Assembly (NCBI GenBank): GCA_035307765.1 | Contig: DATGHU010000032.1 | Location: 106,900-170,899 of the forward strand | DNA: 64,000 nt | Source: a bacterium | GTDB taxonomy: Bacteria; Sysuimicrobiota; Sysuimicrobiia; Sysuimicrobiales; Segetimicrobiaceae | Reading direction: 5' to 3' | In this document: positions 7,115 to 15,762 of the stretch, piece after piece | Layout: each line of letters begins with the position of its first letter | How positions within the stretch are numbered: position 1 is the first letter of the stretch | Notes under the pieces: generated by a model | Told to the model about the DNA's origin: nothing | Database searches by the model: none | What the model saw: only the letters and a program-made list of their open reading frames with translations | Program-made: the position numbers and the translations under genes

Positions 7115-7633
7115 GTGCGATCCCTGTTCTGTGTGCTGGTGGTGGCCGCGGCGGTGGGACTCGCCGCGCTTCCGGGAGGAGCGGTGGGCACGTCGAAGGC
7201 CCCCGACTTCATCGGCGGAGGCCCCTGGTTCAACACCGAGGCACCGTTGACGCTGGCCGGCCTCCGCGGGAAGGTCGTCGCGGTGGAAATGTGGGCCGCC
7301 GGGTGCATCAACTGCATCAACACCTTCCCCTACGTGAAGCGCTGGGACGCGGCATACCGATCGAAAGGACTCGTGATCGTCGGGGTGCACTCGCCCGAAT
7401 TCCAGCACGAACACGCGGTGGGCTACGTGAAGGCGGCAATCGCCCGTGAGGGGATCACGTATCCGGTCGTGATGGATAACGACTTTCGAATCTGGAATGC
7501 CTACAAGAACGAATACTGGCCGACCCTCTACCTCATCGACAAGAGGGGCACCATTCGATACACGCACATCGGCGAGGGCGAGTACGACGCGACGGAGCGG
7601 ATGATCGCCAAGCTCCTGGCCGAGCACAGCTGA
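7115..7633 (+). CDS. Exported DipZ/TlpA-like thioredoxin
   Basis: 172 aa starting at a GTG preceded by GGGGGTGA. It has a signal peptide (LFCVLVVAAAVGLAALPGGAVG), the element WFNTEAPLTLAGLRGKVV and an intact redox site WAAGCINCIN (Cys64 and Cys67). C-terminal features such as GVHSPEF, YPVVMDNDFRIWNAY and EYWPTLYLIDKRG match the thioredoxin domain of mycobacterial DipZ and related proteins. It should act outside the membrane as a thiol reductase fed by the adjacent CcdA. Here both Cys are encoded by ordinary TGC codons, unlike the TlpA-like gene upstream, so the pair offers an internal Cys/Sec contrast. Confidence 0.9.
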   Translation: MRSLFCVLVVAAAVGLAALPGGAVGTSKAPDFIGGGPWFNTEAPLTLAGLRGKVVAVEMWAAGCINCINTFPYVKRWDAAYRSKGLVIVGVHSPEFQHEHAVGYVKAAIAREGITYPVVMDNDFRIWNAYKNEYWPTLYLIDKRGTIRYTHIGEGEYDATERMIAKLLAEHS

Positions 7634-7689
7634 GCGCGACGGCCGGCGCGCCGTGCCGCGTTGGCAACGGCCGGGAGAACAGTCCCCCC

Positions 7690-10600
7690 TTAGGCCACGG
7701 GCTGAAGGTGGCTGCGCACCGCCCCGAGCGGCCCGGAGGCCAGCGGCAGCCCGTCGCGGTACACGATCAGGTGGCCTGAAACCGCGGGCACGCGCGCGCC
7801 CGGCGTAAGGATCCCGGAGAGGTTGAGCGGGTCGGCCGCGGACACCAGCACGGTTTCCTCCGCGGGGGCCTGACGCCGAACCGCGCGGAGGGCTTCCACC
7901 GCCTCGGGCAGTGCATACTGCTCGCCGACGACCCCATCGACGAACCGGCCGCCGCGAATCTCCCCCGCGCTCTCCCACCGCCGATAGACGGCGAGCAAAC
8001 TCCGCCAGGGCGGCAGCTGCGGCTCTCGGGCGAGGACCTCCCGAAAGACGACACCGTAGCGGCGCAGGGACTGACGGGCGAGCACCTCCAGCCGCTTTTC
8101 CGGGGGCGGCGACTCCGGGAGGTCTCGCCGCCACAGAGACCATCGCCCCGACGGCGCATCGCCGGCCCGGTGCTCACCTCGCTTCCGCCGCCGCCCCGGC
8201 GCCCGTCGCAGAAGAAATCGCAGCCCGGCGACGCCGTCGCCGGCAACGAGGCCGCAGGCCACCAGTTCCCACAGCGCGGCCTCAACCTGTGCGGGGAGTA
8301 GGCGCAGCGAGCGCGCGAGATCGCCGAGGAATGACGCCCCGCGCCGCTCCAGCACGGCGAATACCTCGGCGGAGACCCGTCCGAGCCCCGCGGGTGGGTC
8401 GCCGCCATCTTGGGGGGCGACGAAGATCGGAAGGTCCTCGCGCAGGACGAAGGCGAGAGGGGCCTGGCGCGTGACGGTCTGTCGGCGGCGGCGGTCCGGA
8501 GACGCGACCTCCGCTCGGGTCCCCCCGGTCGGATACAACCGTCCCCAGGCGATCCGTCCCGACAGGCAGAGGTGCTCGAGATCCGCGGGGTTGTACGACC
8601 GCAGGCGTCCGGCCAGCACCTGATCCTCCCACGCCGTGGCCGGGAGTTCGAGCCCCTGGAGCTGCGAGATCACCTCGACCAGCCCGGGCCGGCCGTGCAG
8701 TTGGGTCCCGGGCTGGAGGTGCTGCCACCTGAAGAGGAACCGCATGTACGTCGCGGGGGCGACGGGCTCGATCTCCCGACGCAGCCGCCCCAGGGTCAGC
8801 CGGTGGATTCGAGCCAGCAGGTTCCTGGCGCACCATTCGACACCCTCGACCGCGGCGCCGGGGGTGAACCGCCCCTGGAGAACCATGCCCTCGTGCTCCA
8901 GCGAGAACAGCGCGGCGTCGACGGTTCTCTGCGCGAGGCCGAGCCGAGCGGACAGGGCGGCCGCGGTCACCGGTCCGAGACAATCCATCCAACCCTGCAC
9001 CACGCGCTGCCCCGCGGCCTCCTCGCCGATTTCGGTGTCGACGCCGGGGGGAACGGCCACCGCGGGCACGATCCCCGCATCCGGCCGCAGCGCCCGCAGC
9101 CAGGGCACCCGCTCGGCCGCCACGTAAGCCGAGACATCCCGCCCGTCGAGACCCCACGTGGCGACCGCGGCGCGGTGCCCCGCCACCAACGCCTCGGCCA
9201 TGCCCGACCACGGGCTGGCGTCGGCCACCGGAAGCACGCCGATGGAGAGGAGAAGATCGTGGAGCTCGTCGGGGGTGCGGAGATCGGGCCAGGCCTGGGC
9301 GCGTACCTCCGCGATCGCGGCCGGATCCAGCCGGCCGAGCGTTCCCGCAAGCTCCGGCGCGGTGCGCCGCAGGGAGACCGCGCGCGCCCGCCGCTCCTCC
9401 AGCGGGGCGTCGTCCAGGAAGGCGTACGGGTTCGCGTTGAGAATCTCGTGGGACATCGGTGAGGGCGCCGTCGTCTCCACCGACACCGCCTGGATCTCGC
9501 CTCGGTCAAGCGCGTCCAACACCTCGCGGAGGCCGTCGAGATCCATGGCTTCCCGCAGGCAGTTCTGTATCGTCTCGTTGACGAGCGGATGGTCCGGCGG
9601 GACGATCGGCCCGGCGTGGTTGTCCCCACAGGCCACCTGCGCCGGGAACACCGCCGCGAGCAGATCCTCCGCCCGCATGCGCTGCAGGGCGATCGGCACG
9701 CGGCGCCCGCCCTGCTGCCGCAGGACCGCCAGCGAGCGGGTCACGTTCCACCGCCAGCGGTTCGCAAACATCGGTGAGGCCAGCAACGCCTGGATGAGGT
9801 CCTCCTCCAGGGTCTGCCGCCGGGTCATCTCGAACACGCTCTCCAGCGGAAACGAGTGCTGCTCCCCCAGAGACAACACCAGGCCGTCGTCGGTCGCGGC
9901 CGCCTGCAGCTCGAAGTCGAAGGTCAGACAAAAGCGCTTGCGGAGGGCAAACCCCCAGGCCCGCGTGATCCGGCCGCCAAACGGCGCGTGGATTACGAGC
10001 TGCATGCCGCCGCTCTCGTCGAAAAACCGCTCGGCGATGACGGTGCGGTCGGTCGGCACGGCGCCGAGCGCTGCCTGGGCCGCCGCGACGTAGGCCACGG
10101 CCTGGCGCGCTCCGGCATCGTCGCACCCCGCTTCGTCGATGAGCCACCGGGCCGCGGCTTCCGGGTCGGCGAGTCGTTCCGCGACGCCCGCACGCAGCGA
10201 GGAGACCGCGGCCGAGAGCTCTCGGGTGCGGGCCGGCGCTTCGCCCAGCCAGAACGGCGAGCTGGGCGGTAGCCCGTGGGCGTTCTCGACGAGCACGCGC
10301 CCGGCCTCGACCCGCCGGATCTTCCAGGACATGTTCCCGAGGAGGAAGATGTCGCCCCGCTGGCTCTCGACGGCGAAGTCTTCGTTGACGCGGCCGACGA
10401 AGGTGCCGGGCGCCTCCTCGATCACGTCGTAGTCCCCGGTGTCGGGGATCGCGCCCCCGGAGGTGATCGCGGCGAGGCGGGCCCCGCGCCGCGGGCGCAG
10501 CCGTCCGTGGACACGGTCGCGGTGCAGGTAGGCGCCGCGGCGCCCCCGCCGGTCCGCCACGCCCTCGCAGAGGATCTCCAGCACCCCGTCGAACTCGGCG

Positions 10601-11979
10601 CGCGTGAGCTGGCGGTACGGCCAGGCGCGGCGCACGAGATCCCACAGGTCCTCTTCCGCCATTTCGGCCGCCGCGATCGCCGCCACCATCTGCTGCGCGA
10701 GCACGTCGAGGGGCTTCACGGGCAGCCGGGTACGGTCGAGCGCGCCCGCACGGACGGCCCGGACCGCGGCGGCGCACTGCAGGAGATCGTCGCGGGTCAA
10801 CGGGAGCAGCACGCCCTTGGGCGTCGCCCCCAACCAGTGCCCCGACCGGCCGACCCGCTGCAGCAGCGTCGCCAGCGCGCGGGGGGCGCCGATGTGGCAG
10901 ACCAGGTCGACATGCCCGATATCGATCCCGAGCTCCAACGACGCGGTGGCCACGACGACCGGGACCGCGCCGGACTTGAGCCGCTGCTCGGCCGCCAGGC
11001 GGACCGGACGGCTGAGGCTGCCGTGGTGCGCCGCCACCCGGTCCTCGCCGAGGCGGAGGGAGAGCGCGTGGGCAACGCGTTCGACTTGCCTGCGCGTGTT
11101 CACGAACACCAGGGTCGCCCGGTGCCGGCCGACGTGGACGGCGATCCGGTCGTAGAGCTCCTCCCACAGCTCGTGGGTGGTGATCGGCCCGAGCTCCCGG
11201 TCCGGGACTTCTATGCGGAGGTCGAGCGGGCGTTGATGCCCCACGTCCACGATGGCGCAGCCGGCCGCACCGCCGGCCTCCGGAGGGGTGCCGACCAGGA
11301 GGCGGGCGATCTCCTCGATCGGCTTCTGGGTGGCGCTCAGGCCGATCCGCTGCAGGCGCCGGCCGCAGAGAGCGTCGAGCCGCTCGAGGGAGAGGGCCAG
11401 ATGCGCGCCGCGCTTGTCCCCGGCCACCGCGTGGATCTCGTCGACGATCACGGTCCCGGCGGTGGCAAGCGCGCGACGGCCGCCTTCCGCGGTGAGGAGA
11501 ATGTAGAGGGACTCGGGGGTGGTGATCAGGATGTGGGGGGGGCGGCGAAGCATTCGCGTGCGGTCGCGGGCCGGCGTGTCACCGGACCGCACGGCAACGC
11601 GGATCTCCGGCAGCGGAGCGCCTTCTGCGTCGGCAAGCCGCCCGATGCCGCCGAGAGGCTCCCGGAGGTTCTTTTCGATGTCGTTCCCGAGCGCTTTGAG
11701 CGGAGAGACGTACACCACATCGATGCGGTCATCGAGCGTGCCCGCCGCCGACCTGAGGACGAGGCGGTTGAGCGCCCAGAGAAACGCCGCCAGCGTCTTG
11801 CCGGATCCGGTCGGCGCGGCGATCACCACGTCGCGCCCGGTGGCGATCTCGGCCCACCCGGCCACCTGCGGGGCGGTGGGGGCGGCGAACCGCTCGGCGA
11901 ACCACCGCCGCACCAGCGGGTGGAATCCCAAGAGCGTTCCGTCCTCTGGCATTCGAGAAGCGTCGTGTGCGTCGGTCAT
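7690..11979 (-). CDS. lhr: Lhr-type long superfamily 2 DNA helicase
   Basis: Very large DEAD/DEAH-box helicase, about 1429 aa from the ATG at 11979, which has GGTGAGG upstream; a GTG at 11991 gives four extra residues. It carries Walker A APTGSGKT, Walker B DEIH, motif III SATQKPIEEIA and a C-terminal RecA-like domain ending LLQRVGRSGH. The Lhr-specific winged-helix and C-terminal regions follow. Lhr proteins are ATP-dependent 3'-5' translocases that act on DNA or RNA:DNA structures in repair. The length fits the long bacterial class. It is flanked by the redox cluster and an allantoinase-like gene with no functional link to either. Confidence 0.95.
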   Translation of the reverse strand: MTDAHDASRMPEDGTLLGFHPLVRRWFAERFAAPTAPQVAGWAEIATGRDVVIAAPTGSGKTLAAFLWALNRLVLRSAAGTLDDRIDVVYVSPLKALGNDIEKNLREPLGGIGRLADAEGAPLPEIRVAVRSGDTPARDRTRMLRRPPHILITTPESLYILLTAEGGRRALATAGTVIVDEIHAVAGDKRGAHLALSLERLDALCGRRLQRIGLSATQKPIEEIARLLVGTPPEAGGAAGCAIVDVGHQRPLDLRIEVPDRELGPITTHELWEELYDRIAVHVGRHRATLVFVNTRRQVERVAHALSLRLGEDRVAAHHGSLSRPVRLAAEQRLKSGAVPVVVATASLELGIDIGHVDLVCHIGAPRALATLLQRVGRSGHWLGATPKGVLLPLTRDDLLQCAAAVRAVRAGALDRTRLPVKPLDVLAQQMVAAIAAAEMAEEDLWDLVRRAWPYRQLTRAEFDGVLEILCEGVADRRGRRGAYLHRDRVHGRLRPRRGARLAAITSGGAIPDTGDYDVIEEAPGTFVGRVNEDFAVESQRGDIFLLGNMSWKIRRVEAGRVLVENAHGLPPSSPFWLGEAPARTRELSAAVSSLRAGVAERLADPEAAARWLIDEAGCDDAGARQAVAYVAAAQAALGAVPTDRTVIAERFFDESGGMQLVIHAPFGGRITRAWGFALRKRFCLTFDFELQAAATDDGLVLSLGEQHSFPLESVFEMTRRQTLEEDLIQALLASPMFANRWRWNVTRSLAVLRQQGGRRVPIALQRMRAEDLLAAVFPAQVACGDNHAGPIVPPDHPLVNETIQNCLREAMDLDGLREVLDALDRGEIQAVSVETTAPSPMSHEILNANPYAFLDDAPLEERRARAVSLRRTAPELAGTLGRLDPAAIAEVRAQAWPDLRTPDELHDLLLSIGVLPVADASPWSGMAEALVAGHRAAVATWGLDGRDVSAYVAAERVPWLRALRPDAGIVPAVAVPPGVDTEIGEEAAGQRVVQGWMDCLGPVTAAALSARLGLAQRTVDAALFSLEHEGMVLQGRFTPGAAVEGVEWCARNLLARIHRLTLGRLRREIEPVAPATYMRFLFRWQHLQPGTQLHGRPGLVEVISQLQGLELPATAWEDQVLAGRLRSYNPADLEHLCLSGRIAWGRLYPTGGTRAEVASPDRRRRQTVTRQAPLAFVLREDLPIFVAPQDGGDPPAGLGRVSAEVFAVLERRGASFLGDLARSLRLLPAQVEAALWELVACGLVAGDGVAGLRFLLRRAPGRRRKRGEHRAGDAPSGRWSLWRRDLPESPPPEKRLEVLARQSLRRYGVVFREVLAREPQLPPWRSLLAVYRRWESAGEIRGGRFVDGVVGEQYALPEAVEALRAVRRQAPAEETVLVSAADPLNLSGILTPGARVPAVSGHLIVYRDGLPLASGPLGAVRSHLQPVA

Positions 11980-12060
11980 GCGGGGCCTCACCCGTACGAT
12001 ACCACGAGCGCCGTTCCCTCGCCAGCGGGACCCGGCACGGGTCAGCGAAGGGGCTCCGCC

Positions 12061-13416
12061 TCAGCCCGGGCGGATCAGGCGGCCCGACCCCGGCGGGGAC
12101 ATGACCTCTCCCTCTGCGAACACGAGGCGCCCCCGCACCAGCACCTTGTCGACGGCCCCGACGATCCGCCATCCCAGATAGGGCGTCCATGGGTGACGGT
12201 ACAGCAGCCGGTCTGCCGAGATCGTCCACTCTCGATGATAGTCAAAGAGGACGACGTCGGCATCGGCCCCCGGAAGAAGGCTCCCTTTCCGGGGAAAGAG
12301 CCCGAAGATGCGGGCCGCGTTCGTCGATGTCAGCGCCACGAGCCGCTCAAGCGGGAGGCCCCGCCGACGAACCCCCTCCCACACCAGGAGCGGCAGCAGG
12401 GTCTGGACACCGGTGATCCCCCCCCACGCCGCCCAGATGTCGTCGGCCCCTCGCGTCTTTTCCTCGAGGGGACAGGGCGAGTGGTCGGAGGCGATGCAGT
12501 CGATCGTCCCATCGGCCACCTCCCGCCACAACCCGTCCACCGCCGCCCGCGGTCGAAGCGGCGGCGCACACTTGGCGACAGGCCCGAGCCGGGCCGCGGC
12601 CTCTTCGTCGAGGAGCAGATAGTGCGGGCAGGTCTCGACGGTGACGTTCTGTCGCGCCCGCGCGGAGGCGATGCGGGCGGCGCCCTGCGGGATGCTCAGG
12701 TGCACGATGTGCAGCCGGCATCCGGCGGATCCGGCCAGGAGCAACGCCCGCTGAATCGCCCCGAGCTCCACCTCCGGCGGGCGCGACTCCCCCCAGGCGC
12801 GGGAGTCCCTGCGCCCGGCCCCCTCCAAGCGCGCGCGGAGGGAGAGGGCGAGCTCGTTGCTCTCCGCGTGGACACCGACCACCCCGCCCCACACGGCGAT
12901 GCGCTTCATGCCCTCCCAGAGCACGCCGTCGTCCGCCCGCGCGAACTCGGTCCCCGAGTCCGCCATGAACGCTTTGTAGCCCGCGACCCCCGCCTCCCGC
13001 AGCCCCTCCAGGGCATCGACGTTGCCGGGGACCAGGCCCCCCCACAAGGCGCAGTCCACCACGGCGCTCTGCGTGACCGCGGCGGCCTTGAGGGCGAATG
13101 CGGCGGCATCGGTCGTCGGCGGCACGGCGTTGAGCGGCATCTCGATGACGGTCGTCACCCCGCCGGCCGCCGCGCTCCGGGTGCCGGCCCCGAACCCCTC
13201 CCAGTGCGTGCGCCCGGGTTCGTTGAAGTGCACATGCGGATCCACGCACCCCGGCAGGACCAATCTGCCGGTGGCGTCGATCACCTCCTCCGCGTCCGGC
13301 CGCTCCCCGGGATCGAGGAGAGCGGCAATCCGTCCCCCGGCGATCATCACGGTGGCGGGGAACACCGCCGTGTGCGTCGCCACCATACCGCCGACGATCG
13401 CCGTCTCCGCCTTCAT
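12061..13416 (-). CDS. Allantoinase-like cyclic amidohydrolase
   Basis: About 451 aa of the dihydroorotase/allantoinase/hydantoinase family, which opens cyclic ureides or imides at a binuclear metal site. Metal-site features are DPHVHFNEPG, the probable carboxylated Lys in GYKAFMADSG, VHAES, HIVHLS and the late Asp in ASDHSPCP. The sequence MPLNAVPPTT is typical of allantoinase rather than dihydroorotase. I start at the ATG at 13416, where family similarity begins. A GTG at 13467 in the same frame has a better ribosome site (GGGGTGA) and would add 17 Pro/Gly-rich residues. No other allantoin genes are adjacent, so the physiological substrate is not proven. Confidence 0.85.
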   Translation of the reverse strand: MKAETAIVGGMVATHTAVFPATVMIAGGRIAALLDPGERPDAEEVIDATGRLVLPGCVDPHVHFNEPGRTHWEGFGAGTRSAAAGGVTTVIEMPLNAVPPTTDAAAFALKAAAVTQSAVVDCALWGGLVPGNVDALEGLREAGVAGYKAFMADSGTEFARADDGVLWEGMKRIAVWGGVVGVHAESNELALSLRARLEGAGRRDSRAWGESRPPEVELGAIQRALLLAGSAGCRLHIVHLSIPQGAARIASARARQNVTVETCPHYLLLDEEAAARLGPVAKCAPPLRPRAAVDGLWREVADGTIDCIASDHSPCPLEEKTRGADDIWAAWGGITGVQTLLPLLVWEGVRRRGLPLERLVALTSTNAARIFGLFPRKGSLLPGADADVVLFDYHREWTISADRLLYRHPWTPYLGWRIVGAVDKVLVRGRLVFAEGEVMSPPGSGRLIRPG

Positions 13417-13728
13417 GCCCGCGTCCGCCCCAATCGGGGGACCCCGACGCGGCGGGGCCGCCGGCACGACGCGCTCACCCCGCTCCGTCGGGGCCGCCCC
13501 TCGCTCGAGGCACCCTCGGGACGAGTCCGATCGCGCTCAGCCTCGCCGCGCCGCCGCATGCGGTTCCCCTCCTCCGAAATTGGCGTTGTGATTCACGCTC
13601 GATCGGCGCTTCCCTGCCGCGGCTTCGCGGCATCGTCCGCACGGTGTGAACCGGTTCATCGCCCCCGCGGCGCGGTTCGGCTACGCTGTGTGGGCAGCGG
13701 ACACGACGCCCATCGAGGAGGACCGCGA
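13417..13728. other. Divergent intergenic region, 312 bp
   Basis: Lies between the leftward allantoinase-like gene and the rightward small membrane protein. It holds a 7-bp hairpin (TGCCGCG/CGCGGCA at 13615-13632, loop GCTT) and the palindrome at 13647-13658. No convincing coding sequence is seen, apart from the possible 17-codon GTG-started extension of the allantoinase gene. Promoters for both directions are expected here, but no clear -35/-10 pair was found. Confidence 0.5.
13647..13658. promoter_or_regulatory. Perfect 12-bp palindrome, possible operator
   Basis: TGAACCGGTTCA is perfectly palindromic and lies between the divergent allantoinase-like gene and the small-ORF/oxidoreductase cluster, 71 bp upstream of the latter. 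Such symmetry suits a dimeric repressor. No regulator gene is adjacent, so this is only a candidate. Confidence 0.35.
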
Positions 13729-13971
13729 ATGATGCCGCCAAACCTGTTCGGGCCGGGAGGGGGATGGGTGGTGCCCTCGGCGCTCGGCCTCCTCGCCTTC
13801 TCCGCGATGATCCTCCTCGCCCTGGATGACCTAGCGGCCGCCAGGGAGCGGTTGGAGAGCGCGGAGGCGGCCGAACTCGGTCTGCTTCTTCGCCCAAGCC
13901 GCGCTCCGGCGGATCGAACGCGCCCCCCAGAACACACCCCCGCCGGCGGTGCGCGCCGTTTGGGTCCCTGA
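13729..13971 (+). CDS. Small single-span membrane protein
   Basis: 80-aa ORF starting with two adjacent Met codons after a strong GAGGAGG ribosome site. The N-terminal half has one hydrophobic segment (WVVPSALGLLAFSAMILLAL). A short charged helix follows (DDLAAARERLESAEAAE), and the tail is Pro/Arg-rich. No family is recognised. It lies 137 bp upstream of the Fe-S/NrfD fusion gene on the same strand and could be a small accessory subunit or simply a short leader gene. The strong ribosome site and membrane-like composition are the only support. Confidence 0.5.
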   Translation: MMPPNLFGPGGGWVVPSALGLLAFSAMILLALDDLAAARERLESAEAAELGLLLRPSRAPADRTRPPEHTPAGGARRLGP

Positions 13972-14108
13972 GCCACCCCGCGCCCGAGGCATCGCCCCGC
14001 CCGAATCCCCGGCATCGCGTGATCCGGCTCTCTTGCGTGCGCATTCGTTGCGGTTCGGGTGCCCCTCGGAGCAGGAATCCGGTTTAGACGCGCTGTAGGG
14101 GAACACTC

Positions 14109-15707
14109 ATGAATCCCAGCTCGCAGATCGCCGGAGCGGCACGCCCAGCTCCGCCCGCCCGTCCGCTGCGGTGGGCCAAGGTGATCGACCACACCCGCTG
14201 CGTCGGCTGTCACGCCTGCACGACCGCGTGCAAGTCTGAGAACGAGGTCCCGCTCTCCGTCACCCGGACCTACGTCAAGTCCGTCGACGTCGGAACGTTT
14301 CCCCAGACTCGACGGGCGTTCCAGGTCACGCGCTGCAACCAGTGTGCCGACGCGCCCTGTGTTGATGCCTGCCCGACCACGGCGATGTACAAACGCCCGG
14401 ACGGGATCGTCGATTTCAACAAAGCGATCTGCATCGGCTGCAAGGCTTGCATCGCCGCCTGCCCCTACGATGCGATCTTCATTAACCCCAACGACCTTTC
14501 GGCGGAGAAGTGTAATCTCTGCGCGCACCGCCTCGACGTCGGGCTGGAGCCGGCCTGCGTCGTCGTCTGCCCGACCGAGGCGATCCTCGTGGGCGACCTG
14601 AACGATCCCACCTCCAGGGTCGCGCAGATCGTGGGTCGCGAGCCGGTCGCCGTCCGCCGGCCCGAAAAAGGGACCCGACCGACGTTGTTCTACAAGGGCG
14701 CACACCAGGCGACCCTGGACCCGATCGCGGCGCGCCGGCCCGAAGGCGGCCTGTTCATGTGGAGCGAACAGGGGCGGTTCCCCGACCAGGTCACCTCGGG
14801 CCACCCGCACGGGTGGGCCAACTCCTCAGCCGCGGCACTGCTGAGCTACGACGTGCCGCACCTGGCGCCGTGGACGTGGCGGGTCAGCCTGTATACGTGG
14901 ACGAAAGGGATCGCCGCGGGCGCGTACCTCGTCCCGCTCCTGCTGATCCTGGGGGGATGGCTCTCCTGGACGAGCGGGCTGTGGCTGTGGGCGGCACCGA
15001 TCGTGGCCGGGGCCTTCCTCGCCGCGACCGGGGGGCTGCTGATCGCCGACCTCAAGCATCCAGAGCGCTTCTACCTCATTTTCACGCGACCGCAGTGGTC
15101 GAGCTGGCTGGTGCGGGGGGCCTTCATCATTGCGGCCTACTCCGCGGTGCTCGCGCTGCACGTCTTGGCCACCCTCCTCGGTGGGGATCGCCTGCAGCGG
15201 GCCCTCGCCGTCCCCGGCCTCCCGCTCGCCGCACTGAGCGCGGTCTACACCGCCTACCTGTTTGCGCAGGCGAAGGCGCGCGACCTTTGGCAGAACCCCC
15301 TGCTGCCGCCGCACTTCCTTCTGCAGGCCGGGCTTGCCGGATCCGCGGCGATGCTGCCGTTCGCGGCCTGGTTGGAACCCGATCTGATCCGGCCCCTCGT
15401 CGCGACGTTGGGTGGGGCCAGCCTCCTGCACCTGCTGTGCGTCTGGGGGGAGGCAACCTTACCCCACGCCACGGCGCACGCCCAGCTGGCGGCGCACGAG
15501 ATGACCGCCGGCCGGTACCGCGGATTCTTCCGGATGGGGAGCGCACTGGGGGCTGCGGGACTGCTCGCCTCCGCGATCGGCCTCGCCGCCGCCTCCCCCC
15601 TGCTGACCGCGGGAGCAGGGGTGGCCGCCGCGGCGGCGGCACTGACCGGCCTCCTCCTCTACGAGCACGCCTACGTCCAGGCAGGGCAGGCGGTCCCTCT
15701 GGCGTAG
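14109..15707 (+). CDS. Fused 4Fe-4S electron-transfer subunit and NrfD/PsrC membrane subunit
   Basis: 532-aa fusion of two subunits that are usually separate. Residues 1 to about 205 are a DMSO-reductase-type ferredoxin subunit with sixteen Cys in four clusters: 31/34/37/41, 76/79/84/88, 108/111/114/118 and 135/138/150/154. Residues about 235-530 are a polytopic NrfD-like anchor with about eight membrane segments and the motif IADLKHPERFYLIF. Such subunits carry electrons between the quinone pool and a molybdenum catalytic subunit, which is encoded 55 bp downstream. There is no signal peptide, so the Fe-S half should stay in the cytoplasm. Confidence 0.92.
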   Translation: MNPSSQIAGAARPAPPARPLRWAKVIDHTRCVGCHACTTACKSENEVPLSVTRTYVKSVDVGTFPQTRRAFQVTRCNQCADAPCVDACPTTAMYKRPDGIVDFNKAICIGCKACIAACPYDAIFINPNDLSAEKCNLCAHRLDVGLEPACVVVCPTEAILVGDLNDPTSRVAQIVGREPVAVRRPEKGTRPTLFYKGAHQATLDPIAARRPEGGLFMWSEQGRFPDQVTSGHPHGWANSSAAALLSYDVPHLAPWTWRVSLYTWTKGIAAGAYLVPLLLILGGWLSWTSGLWLWAAPIVAGAFLAATGGLLIADLKHPERFYLIFTRPQWSSWLVRGAFIIAAYSAVLALHVLATLLGGDRLQRALAVPGLPLAALSAVYTAYLFAQAKARDLWQNPLLPPHFLLQAGLAGSAAMLPFAAWLEPDLIRPLVATLGGASLLHLLCVWGEATLPHATAHAQLAAHEMTAGRYRGFFRMGSALGAAGLLASAIGLAAASPLLTAGAGVAAAAAALTGLLLYEHAYVQAGQAVPLA

Positions 15708-15762
15708 GTGCGGCCGGCCCCGGGATTCCTTTTGATGATTCGCAGTGGACAGGAGGCTACGC

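Noticed and set aside
10276-13971. Open frame of 1231 codons on the + strand
   Set aside because: It runs antisense to the Lhr and allantoinase-like genes, has low-complexity Arg/Pro/Gly composition and no family motifs; only its last 80 codons (from 13729) have a ribosome site and protein-like features.
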